From Chersky-840 sp963794615 (lineage in GTDB: Bacteria; Actinomycetota; Acidimicrobiia; Acidimicrobiales; UBA8190), in assembly GCA_963794615.1 (NCBI GenBank), contig CAWCEP010000017.1, positions 94,382-158,381 of the forward strand: a stretch of DNA of 64,000 nt. Reading direction: 5' to 3'. Shown one piece after another: positions 7,361-15,821 of this stretch. The first letter of the stretch is position 1, and every line of letters begins with the position of its first letter. The position numbers and the translations under genes were made by a program. The notes below the pieces were generated by a model that was given only the letters and a program-made list of their open reading frames with translations, was not told the origin of the DNA and did no database searches.

Positions 7361-9280
7361 TCAGCTCCCGGTCGGCATGTCGGTGGCGACGGGCGTGGCC
7401 GACGCGATCACGTCCAGGATTTCGATCCCGACGAGCTCGTCGCGCTCGAGCAGGGCGTCGCGCAGGGCCTCGATCACGTTGCGATTGTCCTCGAGCATCG
7501 TCCGGACGTCGTCCTTGGCGGCGCGCAGGAGTTGCTCGACCTCTTCGCGACCGGAGTCGACGGCGGTCACCTTGGTGACGATGTTGCCGGGCATGTCGAG
7601 CGCAGCGGCGGAGATGAGCGTGCTCCCCATGCCGAGGCTCCCGACCATCTGGCACGCTGCCACCGTGGCGGCTTGGAGGTCCGACGCCACACCCGAGCTC
7701 GTCTCCCCGAAGAACATCTCTTCGGCCACCATGCCTCCGAAGGCGATCTGGATGAGCGCCTCGATCTCGGTACGGGTCTTCGTGAAACGCTCCTCCTCCT
7801 CGGAGTGCGACAGGAGCCCGAGGGCGTCCTTGCGCTTCACGATGGAGAGGACCTCCATCTTGCGGCCCTTGCCGACGAGCCATGCCACCGTGGCGTGGCC
7901 CGCCTCGTGGGTGGCGATGGTGCGGCGCTCGGCTTCGACGTACTCGACGGGCTGGGCCAGCCCGATCTCCTCGGTCATCTTGGCCTGCTGGATGTCGTCC
8001 CAACCGAGGCCGGTGGCGTTGCGGCGGAGCGCCCACACGAGCGCCTCGTCGAGAAGGTGCTCGAGCATCACCGGTGAATACCCGAAGGTCATGGCGGCCA
8101 GCGTGTCGCGCTTGGCGGGGTCGTCGAGCTCGGCGTCGTGGGCCTTCTTGGCCAGGTAGTAGTCGATGATCTCGCGCCGCCCCGACTTCGAGGGCAGGTC
8201 GAAGTAGATCGAGCGGTCGAAGCGGCCGGGCCGCACCAGGGCCGGGTCGAGGTCGGCGGCCCGGTTGGTGGCTCCGATCACGAGAATGTTGGCCGGCGGG
8301 TTGGCGGGCTTGTCGAAGTGGCGCCCCGCGGGAAGCCAGTTGTTCACGAAGTCGACCAGCGCACCGCGCAGCCGGATCGACTTGGGGGGCTGGTCGAAGG
8401 ACTGGAGTTGGATCAGCAGCTCGTTGACGACCCCCGCCACACCGTCGTGATGGCGACCGTTGCCCATGCCGCCGCGGGCGCCACCGATGGCGTCGATCTC
8501 CTCGATGAAGCCGATGGCGCCACCCTCGCGCCGGGCGTACGTGCGGAGCTCTCGGAAGTAGGAACGGATCTTGCGGTTGGTCTGTCCGTAGAACATGGAC
8601 TGGAACGCCGACGACGACACGAACAGGAAGGGCACCCCCGCCTCGGCCGCCATGGCCTTGGCCATGTACGTCTTGCCCGTTCCCGGTGGCCCCTCGAACA
8701 GGATGGCCCGGCGCGCCGACCCCCCCATGTGATCGGCAAAGGTCTTGTGGGCGAGGAAGAGGTTGAGGGTCTTGACGACCTCGTCGACGACGACCCCCGC
8801 GCCCCGCACGTCCTCGAAGTGGACGTCGATCTCGTTGGGTCGGTACAGGATGTGGGGCGACTTCCCCGCTCCGAGGAGTGGGAGGACCAACACCGCGCAC
8901 AAGACGATGACGAGGAGGAATCCCGGGAGGTAGGGCGTGAGCCCCGACGGGATGTGGGGGAACCCGAAGGGCCCCCGGTGCAGCACCGTGGCCCGCACCA
9001 CGAACCAGATGGCGAAGGGAGCCAGGATCAGTGCGACCCGGCGCAGCTTGCTCTGGCGGACGCGCTCTCGGTGCGTCCCCACATCGGCGGTTCTGACTCC
9101 CATGACCCCGGCTTGGCCGAGCGACCGGACCGCAGCGGCGTGGGCCTCGGTGGCGCGCGGGTCGGTGTCGTGGGTGTCGTTGTCGTCCGCGGGAGCGAGG
9201 TCTGCAGGCGCCGTTGCGTCGGTCTGGGCGCCACCCAACAGCTGCCGATGACGATTCTCCCCGTTCCCGTGACTCCCCAT
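7361..9280 (-). CDS. FtsH-like AAA+ membrane metalloprotease
   Basis: 639 residues. A hydrophilic N-terminal region is followed by two membrane helices (about 81-97 and 118-137). The AAA+ module has Walker A GPPGTGKT (197-204), Walker B FIEEID (258-263) and the second region of homology RPGRFDR (350-356). The M41 zinc site HEAGH is at 458-462. FtsH proteases extract and degrade membrane and short-lived proteins in an ATP-dependent manner. Compared with housekeeping FtsH, the N-terminal part differs and about 60 extra residues lie between Walker B and sensor 1. It is therefore probably a paralogue rather than the essential FtsH. Transcribed convergently with pilA. Confidence 0.85.
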   Translation of the reverse strand: MGSHGNGENRHRQLLGGAQTDATAPADLAPADDNDTHDTDPRATEAHAAAVRSLGQAGVMGVRTADVGTHRERVRQSKLRRVALILAPFAIWFVVRATVLHRGPFGFPHIPSGLTPYLPGFLLVIVLCAVLVLPLLGAGKSPHILYRPNEIDVHFEDVRGAGVVVDEVVKTLNLFLAHKTFADHMGGSARRAILFEGPPGTGKTYMAKAMAAEAGVPFLFVSSSAFQSMFYGQTNRKIRSYFRELRTYARREGGAIGFIEEIDAIGGARGGMGNGRHHDGVAGVVNELLIQLQSFDQPPKSIRLRGALVDFVNNWLPAGRHFDKPANPPANILVIGATNRAADLDPALVRPGRFDRSIYFDLPSKSGRREIIDYYLAKKAHDAELDDPAKRDTLAAMTFGYSPVMLEHLLDEALVWALRRNATGLGWDDIQQAKMTEEIGLAQPVEYVEAERRTIATHEAGHATVAWLVGKGRKMEVLSIVKRKDALGLLSHSEEEERFTKTRTEIEALIQIAFGGMVAEEMFFGETSSGVASDLQAATVAACQMVGSLGMGSTLISAAALDMPGNIVTKVTAVDSGREEVEQLLRAAKDDVRTMLEDNRNVIEALRDALLERDELVGIEILDVIASATPVATDMPTGS

Positions 9281-9527
9281 GCCCTCAGCCTCGCCCCCGG
9301 CGCCTGGGCCTGGTCCCGATACGAACCGGGGTTCCCTGGCGCAACTACACCACTCTCCGTGTCCGTTCTAACCCGCTCCCCAACGAGGGATCAACTCGCT
9401 CCCAATACGAACGGCCAGGCCGTGGGGGAGAACCGGTGAGCTGGCCGGCCGTGCCGAGGTCGGGGATGGCTTCGAGGGGACCCGGGGTGGGCCCGGGGGG
9501 CCGGGGCGGGCCCGGGGCCAAGGTCGG

Positions 9528-10937
9528 TCACATGGGGCCGGCGTCGTGCTTTCGTTCGGCGAGGCACTCGCGTCTCGACGACAGGACGGTCAGGGCCCGG
9601 TGCAGGGCGGGGCGGGTCTCGGCGGGGTCGATGACCTCGTCCACGAAGCCCCGCTCGGCGGCCACCCACGGGGTGAGGAGCTCGGCGTCGTAGCGCTCTT
9701 CGAGGACCCGTCGCTCGTGCTCGTCGGCGTTGCGGTTGAGGATCTGGACCGCACCGGGCGCCCCCATCACGGCGATCTCCGCCGATGGCCAGGCCAGGCA
9801 GACGTCGTTGCCGATGCCTTTGGAGTCCATGACGATGTAGGCGCCCCCATAGGCCTTGCGCAGCACGATGCACACGCGGGGCACGCTCGCTTCGGCGTAG
9901 GCGAAGGCGAGCTCGGCGCCGTGGCGGATCATCCCCCGCCACTCGAGGTCCTTGCCGGGGAGGAACCCCGGCGTGTCGACCAGAGTGACGATGGGCAGGT
10001 TGAAGGCGTCGCAGAAGTGGACGAAGCGCGCCCCTTTCTGCGAGGCCGGGATGTCCAAGGTGCCGGCCAGGACGCGGGGTTGGTTGGCCACCACGCCGAC
10101 GGGCATGCCGCCCACCCGGGCCAGCGCCGTGACGAGGTGCGACGCCCAACCGGCGCGGAGTTCGAGGATGTCGCCGTCGTCGACCACGGCGCGGACGACG
10201 TCGCGTACGTCATAGGAGGCCGAGGCTGCTGCCGGGACCAGGTCCCGGAGGGCGGGGGTGATCCGGTGCGGGGGGTCGGCGGTGCTCACCGAGGGGGGCG
10301 CGGCGTCGGCGTGGTCGGGGAGATAGTCGAGCACCGCGGCGAGGAGGCCGTCCACTGCGTCGGCGTCGGCGGCGAGCAGCGCGCACAATCCGCTCGTGCG
10401 GTTGTGCATCGCGGCGCCGCCGAGGTCGTGGAGGCTCACGCGCATCCCGGTGAACCCCTCCACGGCGTCGGGACCCGACACGAAGGCGAAGGCGTCGGGT
10501 GTCATGATGGTGACGTCGGCGAGGCCGAGCAGCAACGACGGTCCCGAGATGGCCGCGCCCGTCACCGCGGCCAGGACCGGCACCGAACCCGAGCAGGCCG
10601 CCATGCCGGCGGCCGCCCCACCCCAGCCGTGCAGGGCGGCGATCCCCTCTGAGACTTCGGATCCCGACGACGACAGCACCACCACCAAGGGAAGGCGTTC
10701 GGCGAGCGCCACCCGTGCCGCCTCGGCGATGGTGTCCCCGTCAGCCTGGGTGAGCGCCCCGCGATGGTGTCCTGAGACCGATCGTGCCTGGACGACTCTG
10801 CGCCCGCCGAGGAGCTCCACCCCGGCGCGTACCGAGCCCGGCACGTGGGTGCGCAGCGGAACCTGCGAGCCCGGGCCGGACCCGGGTACTGCAGATGCCG
10901 GCACCGGGGACTCCGGAGCCACTGAGACGGTCGCCAC
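9528..10937 (-). CDS. Acyl-CoA carboxylase carboxyltransferase (AccD/PccB-like)
   Basis: 469 residues with the crotonase-fold carboxyltransferase pair. The first half has an oxyanion-hole region TGAAISGPSLLLGL and FVSGPDAVEGFTG. The second half has NQPRVLAGTLDIPASQKGAR, VDTPGFLPG and KAYGGAYIVMDSKG. Such subunits transfer carboxyl from carboxybiotin to acetyl- or propionyl-CoA. The protein is about 50 residues shorter than usual at the N terminus. The chosen start is GTG at 10937 without a clear ribosome-binding site. No biotin carboxylase or carrier gene is adjacent, so the substrate is unassigned. Confidence 0.82.
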   Translation of the reverse strand: MATVSVAPESPVPASAVPGSGPGSQVPLRTHVPGSVRAGVELLGGRRVVQARSVSGHHRGALTQADGDTIAEAARVALAERLPLVVVLSSSGSEVSEGIAALHGWGGAAAGMAACSGSVPVLAAVTGAAISGPSLLLGLADVTIMTPDAFAFVSGPDAVEGFTGMRVSLHDLGGAAMHNRTSGLCALLAADADAVDGLLAAVLDYLPDHADAAPPSVSTADPPHRITPALRDLVPAAASASYDVRDVVRAVVDDGDILELRAGWASHLVTALARVGGMPVGVVANQPRVLAGTLDIPASQKGARFVHFCDAFNLPIVTLVDTPGFLPGKDLEWRGMIRHGAELAFAYAEASVPRVCIVLRKAYGGAYIVMDSKGIGNDVCLAWPSAEIAVMGAPGAVQILNRNADEHERRVLEERYDAELLTPWVAAERGFVDEVIDPAETRPALHRALTVLSSRRECLAERKHDAGPM

Positions 10938-11042
10938 CGGCGCTCATGTTAGGAGGACAACGCCGCGCCGCGGTGCGGGCCACGTCGGCCCCGGGTGCTG
11001 TGTCACGATCTGTCCCACCCGGAGGTGGTGGGGGAGGTGGCG

Positions 11043-12095
11043 ATGCGTGCGTGTGTGATGCGAGAGGGTCGGCTCGTGGTCGACGACACCGACGACCCTC
11101 GGCCCGAGACGGGCCAGCTCCTTGTCCGCGTCCTGGCCTGTGGGATCTGCGGGTCCGACCTCCACTTCCTGCGTCACGGCGAGACCATGGTGGCGATGAC
11201 CGACGCCATGCTCCCTTCTATGGGATCGCAGGCCATGGGGATGGCCCCCATCGACCTGTCACGCGACATCGTCATGGGCCACGAGTTCTGCGCCGAGGTC
11301 GTCGAGCTGGGCCCCGAGACGACGGGCCCGGGGCCGGGGACGCGGGTGGTGTCGGTGCCGGTGCTGTTCTCTTCCACCGGACTGCACCAGCTGGCGTACA
11401 ACAACGCCTATCCCGGTGGCTACGCGCAGTACATGCTCCTGTCCGCGCCGCTCGCCCTCGCAGTCCCCAACGGCCTCGACTTCCGTCACGCCGCGCTGAC
11501 CGAGCCGCTGGCGGTGGGCATCCACGGTGTGGCCCGATCGGGGGCCACAGCGCGCGACAGCGCGGTGGTGGTGGGATGCGGGCCCGTGGGGCTGGCGGTC
11601 ATCGCCGGGTTGCGCGCCATCGGCGTGGAGTCGATCGTGGTGGCCGACCTGTCCCCCAGACGTCGGGCCATGGCACTGGCCATGGGGGCGATCGAAGCGG
11701 TGGACCCCACCGAAGAAGGTGTCGTCGACGCCTGGCGACGCGTCGACGGGCGTCGTCCCCTGGTGGCCTTCGAGGCCGTCGGGGTGCCCGGCATGCTCCA
11801 ACAACTGATGGCCGACCTCCCTCCCGGCACGCGGGTGGCGGTCGTGGGGGTGTGCATGGAGCCCGATCGCATCCTGCCCTTCTTCGCCATCGCCAAAGAG
11901 CTGTCACTGCACTTCGCCCTCGCCTACGGGGCCGATGAGTTCGCCGGCGCGCTGCGAGCCCTGGCCGAGGGTGCCATCGATGTGTCGTCCATGATCACCG
12001 GCACCGTGGACCTCGACGGGGTGCCGGGGGCCTTCGAGGCCCTCGCCCACCCCGACGACCACGTCAAGATCCTCGTGGAGCCCGCGGCGACGTGA
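11043..12095 (+). CDS. Zinc-dependent alcohol/polyol dehydrogenase (MDR family)
   Basis: 350 residues. The catalytic zinc site is visible as CGICGSDLH (33-41) and a downstream GHEFC, and the Rossmann motif as VVVGCGPVGLAV. The four-cysteine lobe that binds the structural zinc in many family members is absent, which is seen in some threonine/sorbitol-type and uncharacterised branches. GGAGG at about 11034-11038 supports ATG 11043. Its stop overlaps the next start, so it is probably cotranscribed with the membrane protein downstream. The substrate cannot be inferred. Confidence 0.85.
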   Translation: MRACVMREGRLVVDDTDDPRPETGQLLVRVLACGICGSDLHFLRHGETMVAMTDAMLPSMGSQAMGMAPIDLSRDIVMGHEFCAEVVELGPETTGPGPGTRVVSVPVLFSSTGLHQLAYNNAYPGGYAQYMLLSAPLALAVPNGLDFRHAALTEPLAVGIHGVARSGATARDSAVVVGCGPVGLAVIAGLRAIGVESIVVADLSPRRRAMALAMGAIEAVDPTEEGVVDAWRRVDGRRPLVAFEAVGVPGMLQQLMADLPPGTRVAVVGVCMEPDRILPFFAIAKELSLHFALAYGADEFAGALRALAEGAIDVSSMITGTVDLDGVPGAFEALAHPDDHVKILVEPAAT

Positions 12096-13195
12096 TGGCG
12101 ACGGCGCCGAGGCTCACGTGGCTTCGGCGCGCCTGGCCGTGGTTGAAGTACGTGGTGGGGTTGGCGCTCGCCGGCCTGGCCCTGTGGGCACTCACGGGGC
12201 GCACCGGCGAGCTCTCGGGGGCGTCGCAGTATCTCAGTCACCTGCGGTGGTGGTGGTTGGTCTTCGCCGTCGTCGCCGAGACGGGGTCCTTGGTGGCGTT
12301 CGCCATCGTCCAGAGGCGCCTGCTCGAAGCGGGCGACGTCGATGCGTCGACGGCCAGGCTCACGGGCGTGACGGCGGCCTCGACGGCCATCGCCAATTCG
12401 ATGCCGGCCGGCCCCGTGGTCTCCGCCGTGTTCGCCTTCCGCCAGTACCGCCGGGCGGGCGCCGACGAGGCACTGGCCGGTTGGACCCTGGCGGCACTGT
12501 TCGTCGCCGCGTCGGTGAGCCTGGCCCTGGTCGCCGCGGTGGGCGTCACCGTGGCGGGAGCGGCCGGAGCCGGTCTCGACCTGGTCGGGGTCACCGCCGG
12601 CGTGCTCGTGGGAGCCGTCGCCCTGGGGGCGGTCTTCCTCCAGCGCCGAGCCCTCGTGTGGCTGGTGACGAAGCTCGTCCGTACCTCGTGGCGCGTGCTG
12701 GGCTGGCCCCGGGGTGAGCTCGCCGTCCACATCGACCGAATCATCAGCCGCCTCACCGTCGTCACCCTGACGGCCCGACAGGTCCTTTCGGTCCTGGGAT
12801 GGGGCGTGGCCAACTGGGTCCTCGACTGCGCCTGCCTGGCGCTGTCCTTCCTCGCCATCGGGGCGGGGATCCCGTGGCGGGGACTTCTCCTCGCCTATGG
12901 CGCGGGGCAGCTCGCCGCCAACCTCCCCATCACGCCCGGGGGGTTGGGTGTGGTCGAGGGCAGCCTCACCATCGCGCTCGTCCAGTTCGGCGGGGCGGAG
13001 GTCTCGACGGTGGCGGCCGTCCTGCTCTACCGGATCCTGAGCTTCTGGGCCGAGCTGCCGATCGGCTGGATGACGTGGGGCGTCCTGGCGTGGTGGGGTC
13101 GGCGCACGCCCCTCCCCGCCGCCGACGAAGCGCTCGCCGACGTCGTGCCCGAGCCCGTGCCGAGAACCATCGTCATGAAGGAACAAGCGCCATGA
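12095..13195 (+). CDS. Flippase-like membrane protein (LPG synthase TM / UPF0104 family)
   Basis: About 366 residues with some eight membrane helices and the conserved family segment NLPITPGGLGVVEGSL near the C terminus. The family includes the transmembrane part of lysyl-phosphatidylglycerol synthase and AglD2-like putative lipid flippases; no aminoacyl-transfer domain follows here. The start is ATG 12095 overlapping the previous TGA, with GTG 12092 as an alternative. The last codons MKEQAP and the stop codon are created by the first and second copies of a 17-bp tandem repeat, described separately. Confidence 0.82.
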   Translation: MATAPRLTWLRRAWPWLKYVVGLALAGLALWALTGRTGELSGASQYLSHLRWWWLVFAVVAETGSLVAFAIVQRRLLEAGDVDASTARLTGVTAASTAIANSMPAGPVVSAVFAFRQYRRAGADEALAGWTLAALFVAASVSLALVAAVGVTVAGAAGAGLDLVGVTAGVLVGAVALGAVFLQRRALVWLVTKLVRTSWRVLGWPRGELAVHIDRIISRLTVVTLTARQVLSVLGWGVANWVLDCACLALSFLAIGAGIPWRGLLLAYGAGQLAANLPITPGGLGVVEGSLTIALVQFGGAEVSTVAAVLLYRILSFWAELPIGWMTWGVLAWWGRRTPLPAADEALADVVPEPVPRTIVMKEQAP

Positions 13196-13259
13196 AGGAA
13201 CAAGCGCCATGAAGGAACAAGCGCCATGAAGGAACAAGCGCCATGAAGGAACAAGCGCC
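13175..13259 (+). repeat. Five perfect tandem copies of a 17-bp start-codon unit
   Basis: The unit ATGAAGGAACAAGCGCC occurs at 13175, 13192, 13209, 13226 and 13243 without mismatch. Each unit has an ATG and, 9 bp before the next ATG, an AAGGA ribosome-binding sequence. Because 17 is not a multiple of 3, each ATG opens MKEQAP and then meets a TGA formed at the next junction, overlapping the next ATG as ATGA. Copy 1 is in frame with the upstream membrane protein and copy 5 starts the downstream lipoprotein. Confidence 0.97.
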
Positions 13260-13773
13260 AGCATCCGGTGCCGTCCGACGCGGACAGGGACGTCGATGGC
13301 GTCGGTGCAGCGTCATCGCGGTGTTCGTCGTCGGCTCGTCGTGGTTGGCGGGATGCACCGCCGCGCGCAACACGCTCGGCACGAACTCGAGCCCGTGCTT
13401 CCACGCCCTGGCTCTGGGCGCAGACGCCGTCCACGACCGGGGGAAGTTCGCGGGGGTGCGGCTCGTGTCGGACACGACACTCGCCAAGCTCCATCGGGTC
13501 GAAGCGATCATCAAGCAGCGCTCCTCCACGCCTCTGCACAACGTGTGCCTGGTGGAGTATCGGGGCGACTACCGCCCCAGTCAGGTGCGCCGGTTCGCCG
13601 GCAAGGCTCCGACAGCAGGGGTGGGGCATTACGCCATCGTCGTGGTCTCGACCCCGCAGAACGTGTTGTTGGCCACCTTCGTGCTCGAGAAGGAGCCGGT
13701 GCGGTTCCGTCACCTCGCCCTGGGCGCCCCCATCCGCGGACCGTCGGAGGACAAGTCCTCAGTCGTCGGATGA
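13243..13773 (+). CDS. Small predicted lipoprotein
   Basis: 176 residues with a basic N terminus, a hydrophobic stretch CSVIAVFVVGSSWLAGC and a lipobox LAGC, so Cys38 is the likely acylated residue of the mature protein. The rest has no motif I recognise and contains two further Cys. Translation should start at the last ATG of the 17-bp repeat array; the preceding AAGGA is the ribosome-binding site. Its expression probably depends on reinitiation by ribosomes leaving the upstream gene. The 3' end overlaps the convergent CtaG-like gene by 15 bp. Confidence 0.72.
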   Translation: MKEQAPASGAVRRGQGRRWRRCSVIAVFVVGSSWLAGCTAARNTLGTNSSPCFHALALGADAVHDRGKFAGVRLVSDTTLAKLHRVEAIIKQRSSTPLHNVCLVEYRGDYRPSQVRRFAGKAPTAGVGHYAIVVVSTPQNVLLATFVLEKEPVRFRHLALGAPIRGPSEDKSSVVG

Positions 13774-14832
13774 CCCCGGGTTGTCGGAGCGGTCCCGATG
13801 ACCCTGGGGATCGGGTGCTCCGGGTTCGTGGTCGTCGCCACCGGGCTCGGGGGGATCGGCCCAGGGCAGCGAGATCGGTCTCGGTCCCGCCCAGGCGTGT
13901 CGCCGGCGCGCCTCTCTGGTGTGCTCTCTGCGCTGGGCTCGGGCGGCGCGCTCGAGCTGTCGCTCGACCTCGGCCCAGGTGAGGGGCTCGCCGTCGTCGC
14001 CGTCGGCAGCATCGTCGGCCCGCTGGGCGTGCATGAGCGAGACCCACGCCGCGCTCCACAGGACCGGGATCGTGGCCACCTTGGCGACCACGCCAGCGAG
14101 CTGTTGGTCGACGAGGGGCGAGATCCCGAACGCGACCCGCACGTTGTGGAACGCCTCGTAGAACGGGTGGCGGGAGAAGACGAAGATGACGGCGGGGAAC
14201 GTCGGGATGACGGACTGGATGAAGAGGTACGCCGTCGCCGCGATCGGGGTGACGCGGTGGGTGCCGGGAATGTGGCGCAGGACCGGGGCCCACAGCACCG
14301 CACCGGCGAAGAGCAGCGCCACGTCGGTGAGGGCGCGCCACCCCGCCGACGACGCCTGCGCCGCCACCGCGGGGGTGACGAGCGTCCCGACCGCCACGAC
14401 GGTGAAGGTCGCGACGGCCACCACGGGACGGGTCAGCATCTCGAGGCAGGCGTCGAGGGGCGCGGGACGCGACAGCACGGCCAGGAGCGGGGCCGGCATG
14501 GCGAGGAGCAGGAGTGGCGCCGCGGCCAGGACGAGCAACAGGCGTTGCACCACGAGGGCGGTGAGCGACCAGTGTGCCGCCAGGTCGGCGAGGGGCCAGG
14601 TGAGGGCCATGGCCAGGGCGACGAGGGCACCCACCAGGTACCCCAGTTGGCGTCGGGTGGGCACGGTGGCGGCCCCCGCCCGCGGTCGGATCCAGCGCAC
14701 CGCCAGGCCGTAGGCGAGCCCCACCGCGGCGATCGCCAGCCATGCCACGGGGTGGAGGTGCAGCGCCAGGGGGTCTACCGGGCGCATCGGCCCGGCGACG
14801 TGAGCGCCGGCGGCGAGGACCGTCGGCGTCAT
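13759..14832 (-). CDS. CtaG-type cytochrome c oxidase assembly/membrane protein
   Basis: 357 residues with about seven membrane helices and the caa3_CtaG family pattern, including an HPVAWL segment near the start and HIPGTHRVTPIAATAYLF and FVFSRHPFYEAFHNV later. Members of the family are linked to assembly of caa3-type cytochrome oxidases in Bacillus and to copper handling in others. The C-terminal about 90 residues are hydrophilic and rich in Arg, Pro and Asp. No oxidase genes lie nearby. The start is divergent from the WYL gene, about 70 bp away. Confidence 0.78.
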   Translation of the reverse strand: MTPTVLAAGAHVAGPMRPVDPLALHLHPVAWLAIAAVGLAYGLAVRWIRPRAGAATVPTRRQLGYLVGALVALAMALTWPLADLAAHWSLTALVVQRLLLVLAAAPLLLLAMPAPLLAVLSRPAPLDACLEMLTRPVVAVATFTVVAVGTLVTPAVAAQASSAGWRALTDVALLFAGAVLWAPVLRHIPGTHRVTPIAATAYLFIQSVIPTFPAVIFVFSRHPFYEAFHNVRVAFGISPLVDQQLAGVVAKVATIPVLWSAAWVSLMHAQRADDAADGDDGEPLTWAEVERQLERAARAQRREHTREARRRHAWAGPRPISLPWADPPEPGGDDHEPGAPDPQGHRDRSDNPGSSDD

Positions 14833-14900
14833 GGCTGCGACACGGCGCGCCGGTCGTCGGGCCGTCGGGGCGGCGCGTGGCGCCGCCTACGCTCTCGCCC

Positions 14901-15821
14901 ATGGTGGACAGGCTCGAGCGGCTCACCGACCTCGTGTTGGTGTTGTTGCGCGACCAGCGGCCCAAGTCGCTGCGCGAGATCGCGTCCGAGGTGCCCGGCT
15001 ACCCGACCCAGGAGGGAGAGGCGCGGCGCCAGGCCTTCGAGCGCGACAAGCGGACGTTGCGCGACGGGGGCATCGAGGTGACGGCAATGCCCATCGACGG
15101 CCCCGAGCAGGTCGGGTACGTCATTCGTCCCGAGGACTACTACCTGCCCGATCTCGATCTGGCGCCGGACGAGCAGGCCGCCCTGAACCTCGCGGTGGCC
15201 GGGGTCCACCTCGGCGATCCTAGTGGTCGGGATGCGCTGTGGCGCCTGGGCCTACCTGCCTCCGCCGGGGCGCGACCGGTGGCCGAGCTCCCGGCGTTAC
15301 CGGCTCTCCCCGCCCTCCACGGCGCGCTGCGGGCGCGTGCCACGGTGAGCTTCGACTACCGCGGCGAACGGCGCCGGGTCGATCCGGCCCAGCTCCGGTT
15401 CCACGGTGGCTGGTGGTATCTCGTGGGCCACGACCTCGACCGGGGAGCGCCGCGCACGTTCCGGGTGGACCGCATGGAAGGCGACGTGGCCGCGGCGGAC
15501 CCGGGCTCGGTGGTGCTGCCCGACGGGTTCGACCCCGACGCCGCGCTCCCCGATGTCCCATGGCGGATCGGTGAGGGGGCGCTCGTCACCGTGGTGGTGC
15601 ACGTCGATGCCGCCCTCGCCGCCTTGGTGCTCGACGAGGTGGGGCTCGCCGCGCTGGCCGCCCGTCACGAGGACGGATCGGTGGAGCTGCACCTCGAGGT
15701 CACCAACATCGCGGCCCTGCGGTCGTGGCTCTTCGAGCTCGGGGACCACGCCGAGGTCATCGGCCCCGATGAGGTCCGTGCCGACGTGGTGTCGTGGCTC
15801 GAGGCGGTGGTGGGGTCGTGA
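14901..15821 (+). CDS. WYL-domain transcriptional regulator, PafB-like
   Basis: 306 residues: an N-terminal winged-helix region beginning MVDRLERLTDLVLVLL, then a WYL domain with GGWWYLVGHD and RTFRVDRM, and a C-terminal WCX region. In actinobacteria, paired WYL proteins PafB and PafC form a heterodimer that activates DNA-damage genes independently of LexA. Here the second WYL gene overlaps by GTGA, supporting the same pairing. The usual neighbours pafA, tatA and tatC are absent, so the assignment rests on domain and pairing only. Confidence 0.82.
   Translation: MVDRLERLTDLVLVLLRDQRPKSLREIASEVPGYPTQEGEARRQAFERDKRTLRDGGIEVTAMPIDGPEQVGYVIRPEDYYLPDLDLAPDEQAALNLAVAGVHLGDPSGRDALWRLGLPASAGARPVAELPALPALPALHGALRARATVSFDYRGERRRVDPAQLRFHGGWWYLVGHDLDRGAPRTFRVDRMEGDVAAADPGSVVLPDGFDPDAALPDVPWRIGEGALVTVVVHVDAALAALVLDEVGLAALAARHEDGSVELHLEVTNIAALRSWLFELGDHAEVIGPDEVRADVVSWLEAVVGS

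Noticed and set aside
7278..8900. 540-codon frame within the protease gene region
   Set aside because: Shadow of the FtsH-like gene on the same strand; low-complexity Arg/Gly translation without motifs.
13175..13259. CRISPR-like short repeats
   Set aside because: Units are contiguous 17-mers with no spacers and no cas genes.
13027..13713. Minus-strand repetitive protein with repeated WRLFLHGACSFM units
   Set aside because: It is only the reverse reading of the 17-bp repeat and the lipoprotein gene; no start signal, and the plus strand explains the sequence.
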